Positions 33,081 through 41,232 are shown, numbered from the stretch's first letter. The stretch: 64,000 nt of DNA from Ruminococcoides sp052118065 (GCA_052118065.1 JBQKHY010000003.1:62001-126000), one strand, 5' to 3'. Made by a program: numbers and translations. Notes: a model not told the origin generated them from the letters alone.

Positions 33081-33112
33081 AAAGTGGGTACTGAAAATCA
33101 GTACCCATAATT
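33081..33112 (-). terminator. Terminator of spo0A
   Basis: TGGGTACTGA (33085-33094) pairs with TCAGTACCCA (33098-33107) across an AAA loop. On the minus strand the stem is followed by C and six T residues. It also has a T run on the plus side, so it can act in both directions behind the hisI terminator. Confidence 0.88.
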
Positions 33113-33114
33113 TT

Positions 33115-33879
33115 TTAACTTGCATTTTTTAGTTGTAGTCTTAATTTATCACTAATCATAGCAATAAATTCACTGTTAGTTGGCTTACCTCTTGAGTTGT
33201 GGATAGTGTATCCAAAGTAGGAGTTAAGCACATCCACATCACCTCTATCCCAAGCAACTTCAATTGCATGCCTAATAGCCCTTTCAACTCTGCTGGAAGT
33301 TGTTTCATACTTTAGTGCAACTGATGGATACAGTTCCTTAGTTACTGCATTGATAATTTCAGGTTTTTCAATAGACATTAGTATTGAGTCTCTTAGGTAG
33401 TGATAACCCTTAATATGTGCCGGTACACCGATTTGATGAAGAATCTCAGTAACCTTTACTTCAATGTTAAGGTTACTTTGATAACCTTGGTTGCTCATAA
33501 TGTTCTTTGTGTTCATTAACATAGTAATGTTTTCAGTAAGGTCATTAATGTTGTAGGGCTTTAGCACAAAGTAAGATGCACCGTTGTTCATAGCCTCTTG
33601 TTCAAGCAAAGCACTTCTGTAATTAGAAAATGCAATGAAAAGTGGGGAACAGTTGCTTTCATTTCTAATGTGACGCATAACACTTATTCCATCTAGTCTT
33701 GTTAGGAACAAGTCAAAAAGTACCACATCAGGGTGTATCTCGTTAATTTTGTTTAGTAGTTCTTCACCATCTTTAGCAGAGTAGTGAACTGAAAAGTTCT
33801 TACTGTTGAGAAAACGAAGTGTTTCCTCATCAAATTCATTTGGTTCTTCTGTGAGAAGTAGTTTGATTTTATTCTCCAT
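33115..33879 (-). CDS. spo0A: Sporulation master response regulator Spo0A
   Basis: This 254-residue protein has an N-terminal receiver (residues 4-120) and a C-terminal DNA-binding domain (about 140-254) with the invariant recognition segment TTSSRVERAIRHAIEVAWDRG. The phospho-acceptor D56 and K107 are kept. The acidic pair usually Asp-Asp is E11-E12, and the switch Thr before the AF pair is I82. Phosphorylated Spo0A normally starts sporulation and binds TGTCGAA boxes. It lies downstream of spoIVB, the classical order. The ribosome site GGGAG precedes ATG, and a palindrome-bearing promoter lies upstream. Confidence 0.95.
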   Translation of the reverse strand: MENKIKLLLTEEPNEFDEETLRFLNSKNFSVHYSAKDGEELLNKINEIHPDVVLFDLFLTRLDGISVMRHIRNESNCSPLFIAFSNYRSALLEQEAMNNGASYFVLKPYNINDLTENITMLMNTKNIMSNQGYQSNLNIEVKVTEILHQIGVPAHIKGYHYLRDSILMSIEKPEIINAVTKELYPSVALKYETTSSRVERAIRHAIEVAWDRGDVDVLNSYFGYTIHNSRGKPTNSEFIAMISDKLRLQLKNAS

Positions 33880-33910
33880 GAAAATTCTCCCTTGTTAATT
33901 TGTTGAGATA

Positions 33911-33939
33911 ATCATACCATATTATGGTAAATATATCAA
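33911..33939 (-). promoter_or_regulatory. Sigma-A promoter of spo0A with an internal palindrome
   Basis: On the minus strand TTGATA (plus 33934-33939), 17 nt and TATGAT (plus 33911-33916) form a promoter about 32 nt before the spo0A ATG. The perfect palindrome TACCATATTATGGTA (33915-33929) fills the spacer. An inverted TGTTGAGAT pair (33901-33909 and 33978-33986) flanks the region. These look like regulator sites; the regulator is unknown. Confidence 0.6.
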
Positions 33940-34051
33940 GGGTTTACACTTAAATTTTTTTCAAAAAATTAATTTAAATCTCAACATATTGTGTCACTAC
34001 TACCCACTATATTACAAAATATCCCAATAATATGCCATTTCTACAAATATT

Positions 34052-35047
34052 TTATTTTGACTCTTCTATCATAGTTTCAGCAAGAATACCATAACCTTTT
34101 TCAGGATTATTGACAAATACATGGGTAACTGCACCAACAAGCTTACCATCTTGTATTATAGGTGAGCCACTCATACCCTGTACAATGCCACCTGTTTTTT
34201 TCAGTAACTCTTTGTCTGTAACTTCAATTGTAATTTCTTTCATTTTGTCAAAGAAGAAGTGACATTCTGGTTTAATAGTTACTTTGTAGAATTTAGGACT
34301 GGAACCCTCAACAGTTGTGTAAATATAAGCAGTACCTTTTTTTACTTCTTCTTTAGTTGCAACTTTATATTCCTTGTATGATGTTTCTATTTCTTTATTA
34401 CAGAACAGCCCATATTCTGAATTATAATAAGCCTTGCCGATTTCATCATCTAAGAAATATCCGTTAAGTCCACCGGCATAACCGCTTTTAGCTTTATCAA
34501 CACTTTGAATGATAGCAGGACAAATGTCACCCTCAGCCATAGGTAATAGGTTAGTTGATTCCTTGTCACAAATTCCATGACCTAAACATGCAAAGGTATT
34601 ATTGTTTGTATCATAATAAGTTATAGTTCCTATACCGGCACAACTGTCCTTTATCCAAATACCAACTGTATAATTACCGTTGTGATTTTCAGGTTTAATG
34701 CTTAAGTCAATAATTTCATAATCTCTGTTAATAGTAAACTTAATTGTTTGATTTTTATATTCTTCAATTTTATTCCTTACAACTTCATTATCCTTAACTT
34801 TTTCATTATTAATACCTATTATAATGTCATTAACCCTCATACCTGCCTTATCGGCAGGAGAATTTTTTCTAACCTTAGTAACTAATGCACCCTCTGAATA
34901 AAATTTAATTCCAAAAGGTTGTCCACCGATTTGTACTGTTTTATTTTTTAAGTCACTACTTGTTGCAATAGCATTTGATGGATTTATAGTATTATATACT
35001 CCTAATATAGCCACAATAGCTATTATAAAAGAAATAACTTTTTTCAT
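34052..35047 (-). CDS. spoIVB: SpoIVB serine peptidase (S55 family)
   Basis: This 331-residue forespore signalling protease has an N-terminal membrane anchor (about residues 4-23), a PDZ domain (about 50-120: GALVTKVRKNSPADKAGMRVNDIIIGIN), and the S55 peptidase domain with the His in FACLGHGICD and the Ser in VQGMSGSPIIQDGKLVGAVTHVFVNNP. SpoIVB is secreted into the intermembrane space and triggers pro-sigma-K processing in Bacillus. It is shorter than the Bacillus protein (about 426), mainly N-terminally. AAGGTGAGG lies 3 nt before ATG. It precedes spo0A, the conserved pair. Confidence 0.95.
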   Translation of the reverse strand: MKKVISFIIAIVAILGVYNTINPSNAIATSSDLKNKTVQIGGQPFGIKFYSEGALVTKVRKNSPADKAGMRVNDIIIGINNEKVKDNEVVRNKIEEYKNQTIKFTINRDYEIIDLSIKPENHNGNYTVGIWIKDSCAGIGTITYYDTNNNTFACLGHGICDKESTNLLPMAEGDICPAIIQSVDKAKSGYAGGLNGYFLDDEIGKAYYNSEYGLFCNKEIETSYKEYKVATKEEVKKGTAYIYTTVEGSSPKFYKVTIKPECHFFFDKMKEITIEVTDKELLKKTGGIVQGMSGSPIIQDGKLVGAVTHVFVNNPEKGYGILAETMIEESK

Positions 35048-35094
35048 AACCTCACCTTTATTTATATGTCATACTATTATTTTTTCTGGTTTTA

Positions 35095-35122
35095 TAGTAT
35101 AATAGTTTGGAAATAGTATTGA
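35095..35122 (-). promoter_or_regulatory. Candidate sigma-F/G promoter of spoIVB
   Basis: On the minus strand TCAATA (plus 35117-35122), 15 nt and TATACTA (plus 35095-35101) resemble the forespore consensus TGMATA and CATACTA, about 48 nt before the spoIVB ATG. The fit is close but each box has one mismatch. It overlaps the divergent ATPase promoter. Confidence 0.4.
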
Positions 35123-35147
35123 TAAAATATTATTTTGGTAGTATTAT
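35119..35147 (+). promoter_or_regulatory. Sigma-A promoter for the P-type ATPase gene
   Basis: TTGATA (35119-35124), 17 nt and TATTAT (35142-35147) lie 58 nt before ATG 35206. Its location inside the longer open frame from TTG 35107 supports the downstream ATG as the true start. Confidence 0.6.
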
Positions 35148-35205
35148 TTTTTTAGTGCTGATTTACAGTACACAAGTTCCAAATTTTTTATTTAATGGGT
35201 GCTAT

Positions 35206-37515
35206 ATGAGTGAAGAAAAAATTTTTACAGGTTTAACTACTCAAGAAGTTGAAAAGAGTGTTTCAGAGGGTAAGGTTAATATTGATACCTCAAAACCGGA
35301 AAAAACCTTAGGAAATATTTTATTTAAAAATATTTGTACATTATTTAACTTACTGAATGTTGTTCTTGCTTTAGCAGTTTTTCTTGTTGGTTCATACAAG
35401 AATATGCTTTTTATCGGTGTTGTATTTTTCAATACAATAATCGGTATTGTGCAAGAAATTCGTAGTAAAAAAGCAGTTGATAAACTGTCTATTATTTCCG
35501 GTAATAATTCAAAGGTTATCAGAAACGGTGAAACAATAGATATTAATAATGAAGAAATTGTTCTTGATGATTTACTTTCTTTAAGTAGAGGTAACCAAAT
35601 TCCAACAGACTGTGTTGTTGTTGACGGTGAGTGCTTTGTAAATGAAAGTATGCTTACCGGTGAAAGTGAATTAATCAGAAAAAATGTTGGGGACAAGCTA
35701 ATGTCCGGTAGCTTTATAAACTCAGGACAATGTATTTCAAAGGTTGTTGCAGTAGGTGACGATAATTATGCTGCTAAGCTAAATAATTCAGCTAAGTATT
35801 ATAAAGAAAATAATTCTGAAATTTTCAGAACAATTAAAAAAATTATCAAAGTAGTAACTTGTATTTTAGTTCCATTAGGTACAATACTGTTTTTACATCA
35901 GTTATTATTCTTAAATGTTTCTCTGGAAAATGCAGTTGTTAAAACAGTAGCAGCACTTATCGGTATGATTCCTGAGGGACTTGTACTTTTGACAAGTACA
36001 GTTCTTGCAGTTTCTGTTATAAGACTTTCTAAGAAAAATGTCCTTGTTCAAGACCTTTATTGTATTGAAACACTTGCAAGAGTAGATACTCTTTGTCTTG
36101 ACAAAACAGGTACACTGACTTGTGATGAAATGATTGTTGAGGATATTATTCCCCTAAGTGACTATACTTATGATGATGTGCTAAATATTCTTTCTGATTT
36201 TGCGAATAATAGCATTGACTACAACAGTACAATGAATGCTGTTAGGGATAAAATTGATGGTTACCATTACGAAAAGGCAGTTTCAGTGGAAGCCTTTTCT
36301 TCCGAAAAGAAATGTTCTTCTGTTACATTTAGTGATAGAAAGATTCTTTGTGGTGCAGGTGAATTCATCCTTAATGAAGATGAAAATGATATTCTTACTG
36401 ATATTAAGGAATATGAAAATAACTACAGAGTCCTAACCTTTGTAATGATAAAGGGTGATACAAGGACCCCTATTTGTAATGTTTTATTGAGAGATAAACT
36501 TCGTGAAAATGCTAAAGAAACATTAAAGTATTTCAAAAAACAAGGTGTTAATATTAAGATTATTTCCGGTGACTCAGTAAACACAATTGTAAATATAGCC
36601 AGAACTTTTAATATTGATAACTACGATAAAGCTATTGACTGTAGCACTTTAAAAACTGATGAAGATATCAAAAAAGCATCAGAAGAATATACAATCTTTG
36701 GTAGAGTAACTCCTCAACAAAAAGAAAAGCTGATTTCATCAATACACGATAATGGTCATTCAGTAGCTATGACAGGTGATGGTGTAAATGATGTTTTAGC
36801 ACTTAAAAAGGCCGATTGCTCAGTAGCAATGGCATCAGGTAGTGAGGCTGCTAAATGTGTATCACAAATTGTACTTGCTGATAATGACTTTTCTTCAATG
36901 CCACATATTGTTGCTGAAGGTAGAAGAACAATTCAGAATATCCAGAGAAGTTCATCACTGTTTTTAGTTAAAAATATTTTTTCAATTTTACTTTCTGTTT
37001 TAGTTATTATATTTGGTATGTCCTATCCATTCCAATCAATTCAACTTTCATTTGTTGGAGGACTTACAATAGGTATTCCATCATTTATATTAGCTATGGA
37101 ATATAACAATAACAGAATAACAGGAAACTTCTTTATTAACATAATCTGTGGTGCAATACCGGCAGGTTTAACGGTAACTCTAAATTCTATATTGGTTATG
37201 ACTTTAGGTTATCAACTTGGATTTAATACCCAAACACTTGAAACTGTCTGTATTATGGTAACAGCATTTGCTTTGTTTGCTCTTGTAGTAAAGATATCTT
37301 TACCATTTAATAAGCTAAGACTTTCTTTATCAATATTCATTTTTGTTTGCTTAGTTTTAGGTTTCTTGTTTGGTGGTAAAATTCTAGGCACAGTACCATT
37401 AAATCATAATTCTTCTATGTTCTTATTATGTTCATTTGCTTTCACAATAATAGTATTTATTATTCTTACTCTAATTACAAATGCTATTAAGAAAAAGATT
37501 ATAGATAAAAAGTAA
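35206..37515 (+). CDS. Cation-translocating P-type ATPase, CtpE/CaxP-like
   Basis: This 769-residue pump has no N-terminal heavy-metal domain. It shows the actuator LTGESE (about residue 150), the phosphorylation motif CLDKTGTLTCDE (Asp about 298), GDGVNDVLALKKADCSVAMASGSEAAKCVSQIVLADNDFSSM (from about 523) and eight to ten membrane segments. The GDGVNDVLAL-ADCS-AMASGS block is close to the CtpE/CaxP group, reported as calcium transporters, but the ion here is inference. The start used is ATG 35206; the frame stays open to TTG 35107, which lies within a promoter. A strong terminator follows. It is divergent from spoIVB. Confidence 0.88.
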   Translation: MSEEKIFTGLTTQEVEKSVSEGKVNIDTSKPEKTLGNILFKNICTLFNLLNVVLALAVFLVGSYKNMLFIGVVFFNTIIGIVQEIRSKKAVDKLSIISGNNSKVIRNGETIDINNEEIVLDDLLSLSRGNQIPTDCVVVDGECFVNESMLTGESELIRKNVGDKLMSGSFINSGQCISKVVAVGDDNYAAKLNNSAKYYKENNSEIFRTIKKIIKVVTCILVPLGTILFLHQLLFLNVSLENAVVKTVAALIGMIPEGLVLLTSTVLAVSVIRLSKKNVLVQDLYCIETLARVDTLCLDKTGTLTCDEMIVEDIIPLSDYTYDDVLNILSDFANNSIDYNSTMNAVRDKIDGYHYEKAVSVEAFSSEKKCSSVTFSDRKILCGAGEFILNEDENDILTDIKEYENNYRVLTFVMIKGDTRTPICNVLLRDKLRENAKETLKYFKKQGVNIKIISGDSVNTIVNIARTFNIDNYDKAIDCSTLKTDEDIKKASEEYTIFGRVTPQQKEKLISSIHDNGHSVAMTGDGVNDVLALKKADCSVAMASGSEAAKCVSQIVLADNDFSSMPHIVAEGRRTIQNIQRSSSLFLVKNIFSILLSVLVIIFGMSYPFQSIQLSFVGGLTIGIPSFILAMEYNNNRITGNFFINIICGAIPAGLTVTLNSILVMTLGYQLGFNTQTLETVCIMVTAFALFALVVKISLPFNKLRLSLSIFIFVCLVLGFLFGGKILGTVPLNHNSSMFLLCSFAFTIIVFIILTLITNAIKKKIIDKK

Positions 37516-37526
37516 TAGATAACAAG

Positions 37527-37556
37527 ATAGCACAACTTGAAGTTGTGCTATTTTTG
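37527..37556 (+). terminator. Terminator after the P-type ATPase gene
   Basis: ATAGCACAACTT (37527-37538) pairs with AAGTTGTGCTAT (37540-37551), followed by TTTTGA. The long stem with a tight loop and T run is a good intrinsic terminator. Confidence 0.88.
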
Positions 37557-37589
37557 ACTTAAATTTAACTTTTTTATACATAATTAATG

Positions 37590-37598
37590 TGGTATAAT
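37590..37598 (+). promoter_or_regulatory. Extended -10 promoter of the CCA-adding enzyme gene
   Basis: TGGTATAAT (37590-37598) is a perfect extended -10 with only a T-rich -35 region, 28 nt before ATG 37627. The same TGGTATAAT occurs before murD. Confidence 0.55.
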
Positions 37599-37626
37599 AA
37601 ATATAAAAATAATTGAGATGATATAT

Positions 37627-38961
37627 ATGAATTTTACTTTACCTAAAAATGTTTTAAATATAATTGAAAAAATGGAGTCAAATGGTTTTCAGTGTTACAC
37701 AGTAGGTGGTTGTGTAAGGGATATGTTACTTGGTTTAACCCCAAAGGATTATGACTTAACTACAAATGCAAAACCGGATAAAATTATTTCAATATTCAAA
37801 GATTACAAAATTATTGATGTCGGAATAAAGCATGGCACAGTTGCAGTAATAATTGATAATGAAGTTTACGAAATAACAACCTACAGAATAGATGGTGATT
37901 ATGAAGATAACCGTCATCCTAAGAATGTTGAGTTCACCACTTCACTAAAAGAAGACTTAGCAAGAAGAGATTTTACAGTAAATGCTATGGCATATAACCC
38001 AAGTGAAGGTGTAATCGATTATTTTAACGGTCAAGAAGATTTAAAGTATAAGGCTATTAGATGTGTTGGTGAACCTGATAAAAGATTTAAGGAAGATGCA
38101 CTGAGAATTTTAAGAGCATTAAGGTTTGCATCAACCTATAACTTTTCAGTAGAATTTAATACATATAATGCAATTGCAAAGAATAAAGAACTATTAAATA
38201 ATATTTCTAAAGAAAGAATTGCAACAGAACTTGTAAAAACTTTGTGTGGTGAAAATTGTAGTTATATTCTTAGAAGATTTAAAGATGTATTTGCAGTAAT
38301 TATTCCGGAAATTTCTACAATGTTTCATTATGACCAAAACACACCTCACCATAACAAAACATTATGGAAACATACAGTTTCTTGCGTTAAGCATATTGAC
38401 AATGACCCAATCTTAAGAATGACAATGCTACTTCACGATATAGGTAAGCCAATGTCAGAAAATAAAGACGAAAATGGTATTTCTCATTTTAGAGGTCACG
38501 AAAAGACAGGTGCAGGTATTGCAAAAATAATTTTAGAAAGACTTCGTTACTCTAAAGATTTTACAGAAACTGTGGTTAATTTAATTTCTATTCACGATTT
38601 AAGAATTCAACCTGACAGAATTATAATTAAGAAAGTTCTGAAAAATATCGGTTCAGAAAATTTCTCAATGCTTATGAAAATTCAAATGGCTGATGTACTT
38701 TCTCAGTCTAGCTACCATCAACAGGAAAAGATTGATAAGCTAAATAAAGTTAACAGTATTTTTCTTGATATTATGGCTAATGATGAATGTTTCAGCTTAA
38801 AGTATCTTAAAGTCAATGGTTCAGACCTTATGGGTTGTGGTATGTCAAAAGGCAAAATAATAGGAGATACACTTAATCTTTTGCTTAATAAAGTTATTGA
38901 AAATACTTTAATTAACGATAAAGAAACTTTACTTAAATATGTCAGAACAAATGTAATATAG
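37627..38961 (+). CDS. cca: CCA tRNA nucleotidyltransferase with HD domain
   Basis: This 444-residue class II enzyme matures tRNA 3' ends. It has the nucleotidyltransferase signature TVGGCVRDMLLGLTPKDYDLTTNA (with the Asp pair), EITTYRIDG, RRDFTVNAMAYNP, the RFKEDALRILRALRFA RNA-binding block, and a C-terminal HD phosphohydrolase domain (LWKHTVSCVKHI, MLLHDIGKP). The start used is ATG 37627, since the in-frame ATG at 37618 has no room for a ribosome site. HD-containing forms may also trim 2',3'-cyclic phosphates. It is monocistronic, with a bidirectional terminator against malic enzyme. Confidence 0.93.
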   Translation: MNFTLPKNVLNIIEKMESNGFQCYTVGGCVRDMLLGLTPKDYDLTTNAKPDKIISIFKDYKIIDVGIKHGTVAVIIDNEVYEITTYRIDGDYEDNRHPKNVEFTTSLKEDLARRDFTVNAMAYNPSEGVIDYFNGQEDLKYKAIRCVGEPDKRFKEDALRILRALRFASTYNFSVEFNTYNAIAKNKELLNNISKERIATELVKTLCGENCSYILRRFKDVFAVIIPEISTMFHYDQNTPHHNKTLWKHTVSCVKHIDNDPILRMTMLLHDIGKPMSENKDENGISHFRGHEKTGAGIAKIILERLRYSKDFTETVVNLISIHDLRIQPDRIIIKKVLKNIGSENFSMLMKIQMADVLSQSSYHQQEKIDKLNKVNSIFLDIMANDECFSLKYLKVNGSDLMGCGMSKGKIIGDTLNLLLNKVIENTLINDKETLLKYVRTNVI

Positions 38962-38997
38962 AAAAAAAGGAGATGCATCTGCATCTCCTAAATTTTT
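38962..38997. terminator. Bidirectional terminator between cca and malic enzyme
   Basis: AGGAGATGCA (38968-38977) pairs with TGCATCTCCT (38980-38989). On the minus strand the stem is followed by seven T residues; on the plus strand by AAATTTTT. It serves both convergent genes. Confidence 0.88.
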
Positions 38998-39021
38998 GCC
39001 TATTTAAATTGTAACAGATAA

Positions 39022-40194
39022 TTAAATTTGACTTACACCTGTTTCTTTAGCAGCATTAATAACAGCTTCAGCAACAGCCTTACCAATTCTCTTATCAAAT
39101 GCCTCCGGTAAAATGTATTCAGCATTTAGTTCATCATCAGAAATTAAGTTTGCAATTGCATATGATGCAGCAACTTTCATTTCTTCATTGATTTCCTTTG
39201 CTCTACAATCCAAAGCACCTCTAAAGATACCTGGGAAAGCAAGTACATTGTTAATCTGATTAGGGAAGTCACTTCTACCTGTACCTACTACAGCAGCACC
39301 GGCATTCTTAGCCTTATCAGGCATAATTTCAGGTGTAGGGTTTGCCATAGAGAAGATAATAGGTTCATTAGCCATACTCTTTACCATTTCTTCAGAAACA
39401 ATGTTAGGAGCACTTACACCGATAAATACGTCAGCACCCTTCATTGCATCAGCTAGATTACCTGTCTTTTTACTTCTGTTAGTAACTTTAGCAATTTCCT
39501 TGTGAGCATCCTTAAGAGTATCATCATCTTCACAAAGAATACCGTTAATATCGCACATTGTAACATTCTTAAAGCCAATGTTTAGTAGGTGTTTACAAAT
39601 AGCAATACCGGCAGAACCTGCACCGTTAATTACAACTTGTACATCTTCAACATTCTTCTTAACTACCTTTAGTGCGTTAAGTAAACCGGCTGCAACAATA
39701 ATAGCAGTACCATGTTGGTCATCATGGAATACAGGAATGTCACATTTTTCTTTTAACTTCTTTTCAATTTCAAAGCATCTAGGTGCTGCAATATCTTCAA
39801 GGTTAATTCCACCAAAGCTACCACTGATAAGATAAACTGTATTTACAAATTCATCAACATCTTTAGTTCTAACACAAATAGGGAAAGCATCAACATCTGC
39901 AAATTCCTTGAATAATGCACATTTACCTTCCATAACAGGCATACCGGCCTCAGGACCAATGTCACCTAGACCTAAGATAGCAGAACCGTCAGTAACTACT
40001 GCTACAAGGTTGTTTCTTCTTGTTAGTTCAAATGATTTATTATAATCCTTGTTAATTTCAAGGCAAGGTTCAGCTACACCGGGAGTGTAAGCAAGTGACA
40101 AATCCTTGCTACTGTTTACCTTAACTCTTGAAACAACTTCAATTTTGCCGTTCCATTCATAATGCTTTTGTAAAGATTCTTGTCTAATATCCAT
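39022..40194 (-). CDS. NAD(P)-dependent malic enzyme
   Basis: This 390-residue short bacterial malic enzyme decarboxylates malate to pyruvate and CO2. It shows LSLAYTPGVAEPCLEI, the catalytic VVTDGSAILGLGDIGPEAGMPVMEGK, IPVFHDDQHGTAIIVAAGL with the metal ligands, the GAGSAGIAIC nucleotide fold, and FSMANPTPEIMP. The cofactor preference cannot be read with certainty. The start chosen is the ATG at 40194, 8 nt after GGAGG; the ATG at 40209 overlaps that site. A vegetative promoter lies upstream, back-to-back with that of rnpB. Confidence 0.95.
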   Translation of the reverse strand: MDIRQESLQKHYEWNGKIEVVSRVKVNSSKDLSLAYTPGVAEPCLEINKDYNKSFELTRRNNLVAVVTDGSAILGLGDIGPEAGMPVMEGKCALFKEFADVDAFPICVRTKDVDEFVNTVYLISGSFGGINLEDIAAPRCFEIEKKLKEKCDIPVFHDDQHGTAIIVAAGLLNALKVVKKNVEDVQVVINGAGSAGIAICKHLLNIGFKNVTMCDINGILCEDDDTLKDAHKEIAKVTNRSKKTGNLADAMKGADVFIGVSAPNIVSEEMVKSMANEPIIFSMANPTPEIMPDKAKNAGAAVVGTGRSDFPNQINNVLAFPGIFRGALDCRAKEINEEMKVAASYAIANLISDDELNAEYILPEAFDKRIGKAVAEAVINAAKETGVSQI

Positions 40195-40223
40195 ATTGTA
40201 ATCCTCCATAAAAATCTTATTAT

Positions 40224-40252
40224 ATTATACAACTTATTATAAATTCATTCAA
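40224..40252 (-). promoter_or_regulatory. Sigma-A promoter of malic enzyme
   Basis: On the minus strand TTGAAT (plus 40247-40252), 17 nt and TATAAT (plus 40224-40229) lie about 30 nt before ATG 40194. Confidence 0.75.
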
Positions 40253-40257
40253 TATGT

Positions 40258-40286
40258 TTGACAAAATATTATTTTTCTATTAAAAT
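40258..40286 (+). promoter_or_regulatory. Sigma-A promoter of rnpB
   Basis: Consensus TTGACA (40258-40263), 17 nt and TAAAAT (40281-40286) place the transcription start at about 40292, which matches the 5' end of the P1 stem of the RNase P RNA. Confidence 0.82.
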
Positions 40287-40291
40287 ATAGT

Positions 40292-40634
40292 AGCAACTAG
40301 ATTGAATAGCTACGGTTAGAAGCGAAAGCGACTATCCGAGGAAAGTCCGAGCTCCACAGAGCAATAATAACGGCTAACAGCCGCCGGGGGTGACCCTAGG
40401 GATAGTGCAACAGAAAATTACCGCCACTTATGTGGTAAGGATGGAAAGGCGAGGTAAGAGCTCACCGGTAATATGGAGACATATTAGCCGTGTAAACCCT
40501 ATTTGGAGCAACACCGTGGAGGGACATAATGCTTGCTCGGCAGTCCCGGGGAGGTGGCGTTGAGCAGTTGTGGTAACACGCTGCCAAGATAGATGGCTAT
40601 TCACGACAGAACTCGGCTTATAGATTTGGTTGCT
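40292..40634 (+). ncRNA. rnpB: RNase P RNA component, bacterial type A
   Basis: This roughly 343-nt ribozyme is the catalytic RNA of RNase P, which removes tRNA 5' leaders. Conserved blocks are visible in order: GAGGAAAGTCCGAGCTCC near 40339 (helix P4 5' side), the GGTAAGAGCTCACCGG segment near 40451-40468 and ACAGAACTCGGCTTATAG near 40606-40623. The end GTTGCT pairs with AGCAAC at 40292-40297 to close P1. The ACAGAA-CTCGGCTTA ending and layout are of type A, as in Clostridia; Bacilli have type B. It has its own promoter and terminator. Ends are set from P1 pairing and are accurate to a few bases. Confidence 0.95.
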
Positions 40635-40661
40635 AAGGGTCTTTATGACCCTTATTTTTTT
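40635..40661 (+). terminator. Terminator of rnpB
   Basis: AAGGGTC and GACCCTT form a short stem with a TTTAT loop, followed directly by a run of seven T residues (ATTTTTTT). Confidence 0.88.
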
Positions 40662-40785
40662 GCTATTCATATTTCTTTTAAATAATTTTCTATAAGAAAA
40701 TTACAAAAATATTACAAAATATCACTATCTTGTAATATAATTCGATAAAAAGTATCAATTTTTTAAATTTATTTACAAAAAGGTC

Positions 40786-40814
40786 TTGTTTTTTTTCTTT
40801 TATAGTATTATAAT
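40786..40814 (+). promoter_or_regulatory. Sigma-A promoter of the XRE regulator gene
   Basis: TTGTTT (40786-40791), 17 nt and TATAAT (40809-40814) lie 117 nt before the gene, giving an unusually long leader that holds a 13-bp tandem repeat. The rest of 40662-40785 is very AT-rich with no recognisable gene. Confidence 0.6.
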
Positions 40815-40831
40815 ATGTTCATAATGAATTT

Positions 40832-40909
40832 AAAGAATTTTTTTAAAGAATATTTTAAAAGAATTATTTATTAGAATTATTCAAAAGAATTACTTTAAAG
40901 AAAAATAAT
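40832..40909 (+). repeat. Six tandem 13-bp units in the leader of the XRE regulator
   Basis: Units begin at 40832, 40845, 40858, 40871, 40884 and 40897 with the pattern AAAGAATTATTTA. The AGAAT core is strictly in 13-nt phase in the first five and degenerates in the last (AAAGAAAAATAAT). The array lies between the -10 (40809-40814) and the GGGGAG ribosome site (40919-40924). Confidence 0.7.
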
Positions 40910-40930
40910 TATGTAAATGGGGAGAATATT

Positions 40931-41176
40931 ATGAGGCTAAGAAAACAAAACTTAGGCGACAGAAACCTAATTGGTGCTCGTGTTGAATCTGCTAGAAAAA
41001 AGAAGGGAATGAAGCAAAAGGAACTTCTTGCACAGTTGCAGGTTAACGGTGTGGATATGAATGCATCAGGTCTTTCTAAGCTTGAAGGTCAAATTCGTTA
41101 TGTAACAGATATTGAACTAGTTGCATTAGCAGATATTTTGGAAACTTCTGTTGACTCACTTCTTGGCAGAGAATAA
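40931..41176 (+). CDS. Small XRE-family helix-turn-helix regulator
   Basis: This 81-residue protein is nearly all one helix-turn-helix domain: NLIGARVESARKKKGMKQKELLAQLQVNG as the first helices, then VDMNASGLSKLEGQIRYVTDIELVALADILETSVDSLLG. This is the Cro/CI-like fold seen in autoregulated small repressors and in toxin-antitoxin or phage control, but no partner gene is next to it. The strongly basic N-terminus (MRLRKQN) may contact DNA. GGGGAG lies 6 nt before the ATG. The 117-nt leader with tandem repeats suggests regulated expression. Target genes are unknown; rnpB upstream has its own terminator and murD downstream its own promoter. Confidence 0.85.
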   Translation: MRLRKQNLGDRNLIGARVESARKKKGMKQKELLAQLQVNGVDMNASGLSKLEGQIRYVTDIELVALADILETSVDSLLGRE

Positions 41177-41185
41177 TTTTAAGTA

Positions 41186-41211
41186 GAACGGTGACTTTGT
41201 CACCGTTTTTT
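41186..41211 (+). terminator. Terminator after the XRE gene
   Basis: AACGGTGAC (41186-41194) pairs with GTCACCGTT (41198-41206) across a TTT loop, followed by a T run. Confidence 0.88.
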
Positions 41212-41232
41212 TGCGTTATTTGCATAAAATAA

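Noticed and set aside
35107..35205. N-terminal extension of the P-type ATPase from TTG
   Set aside because: The stretch contains the likely promoter and no ribosome site; the ATG at 35206 gives a normal N-terminus.
37618..37626. Earlier ATG of the CCA-adding enzyme
   Set aside because: The nearest purine stretch is 1 nt away, so no ribosome site fits; the ATG at 37627 is better.
40832..40909. CRISPR array
   Set aside because: Units are 13 bp with no spacers; it is a simple tandem repeat.
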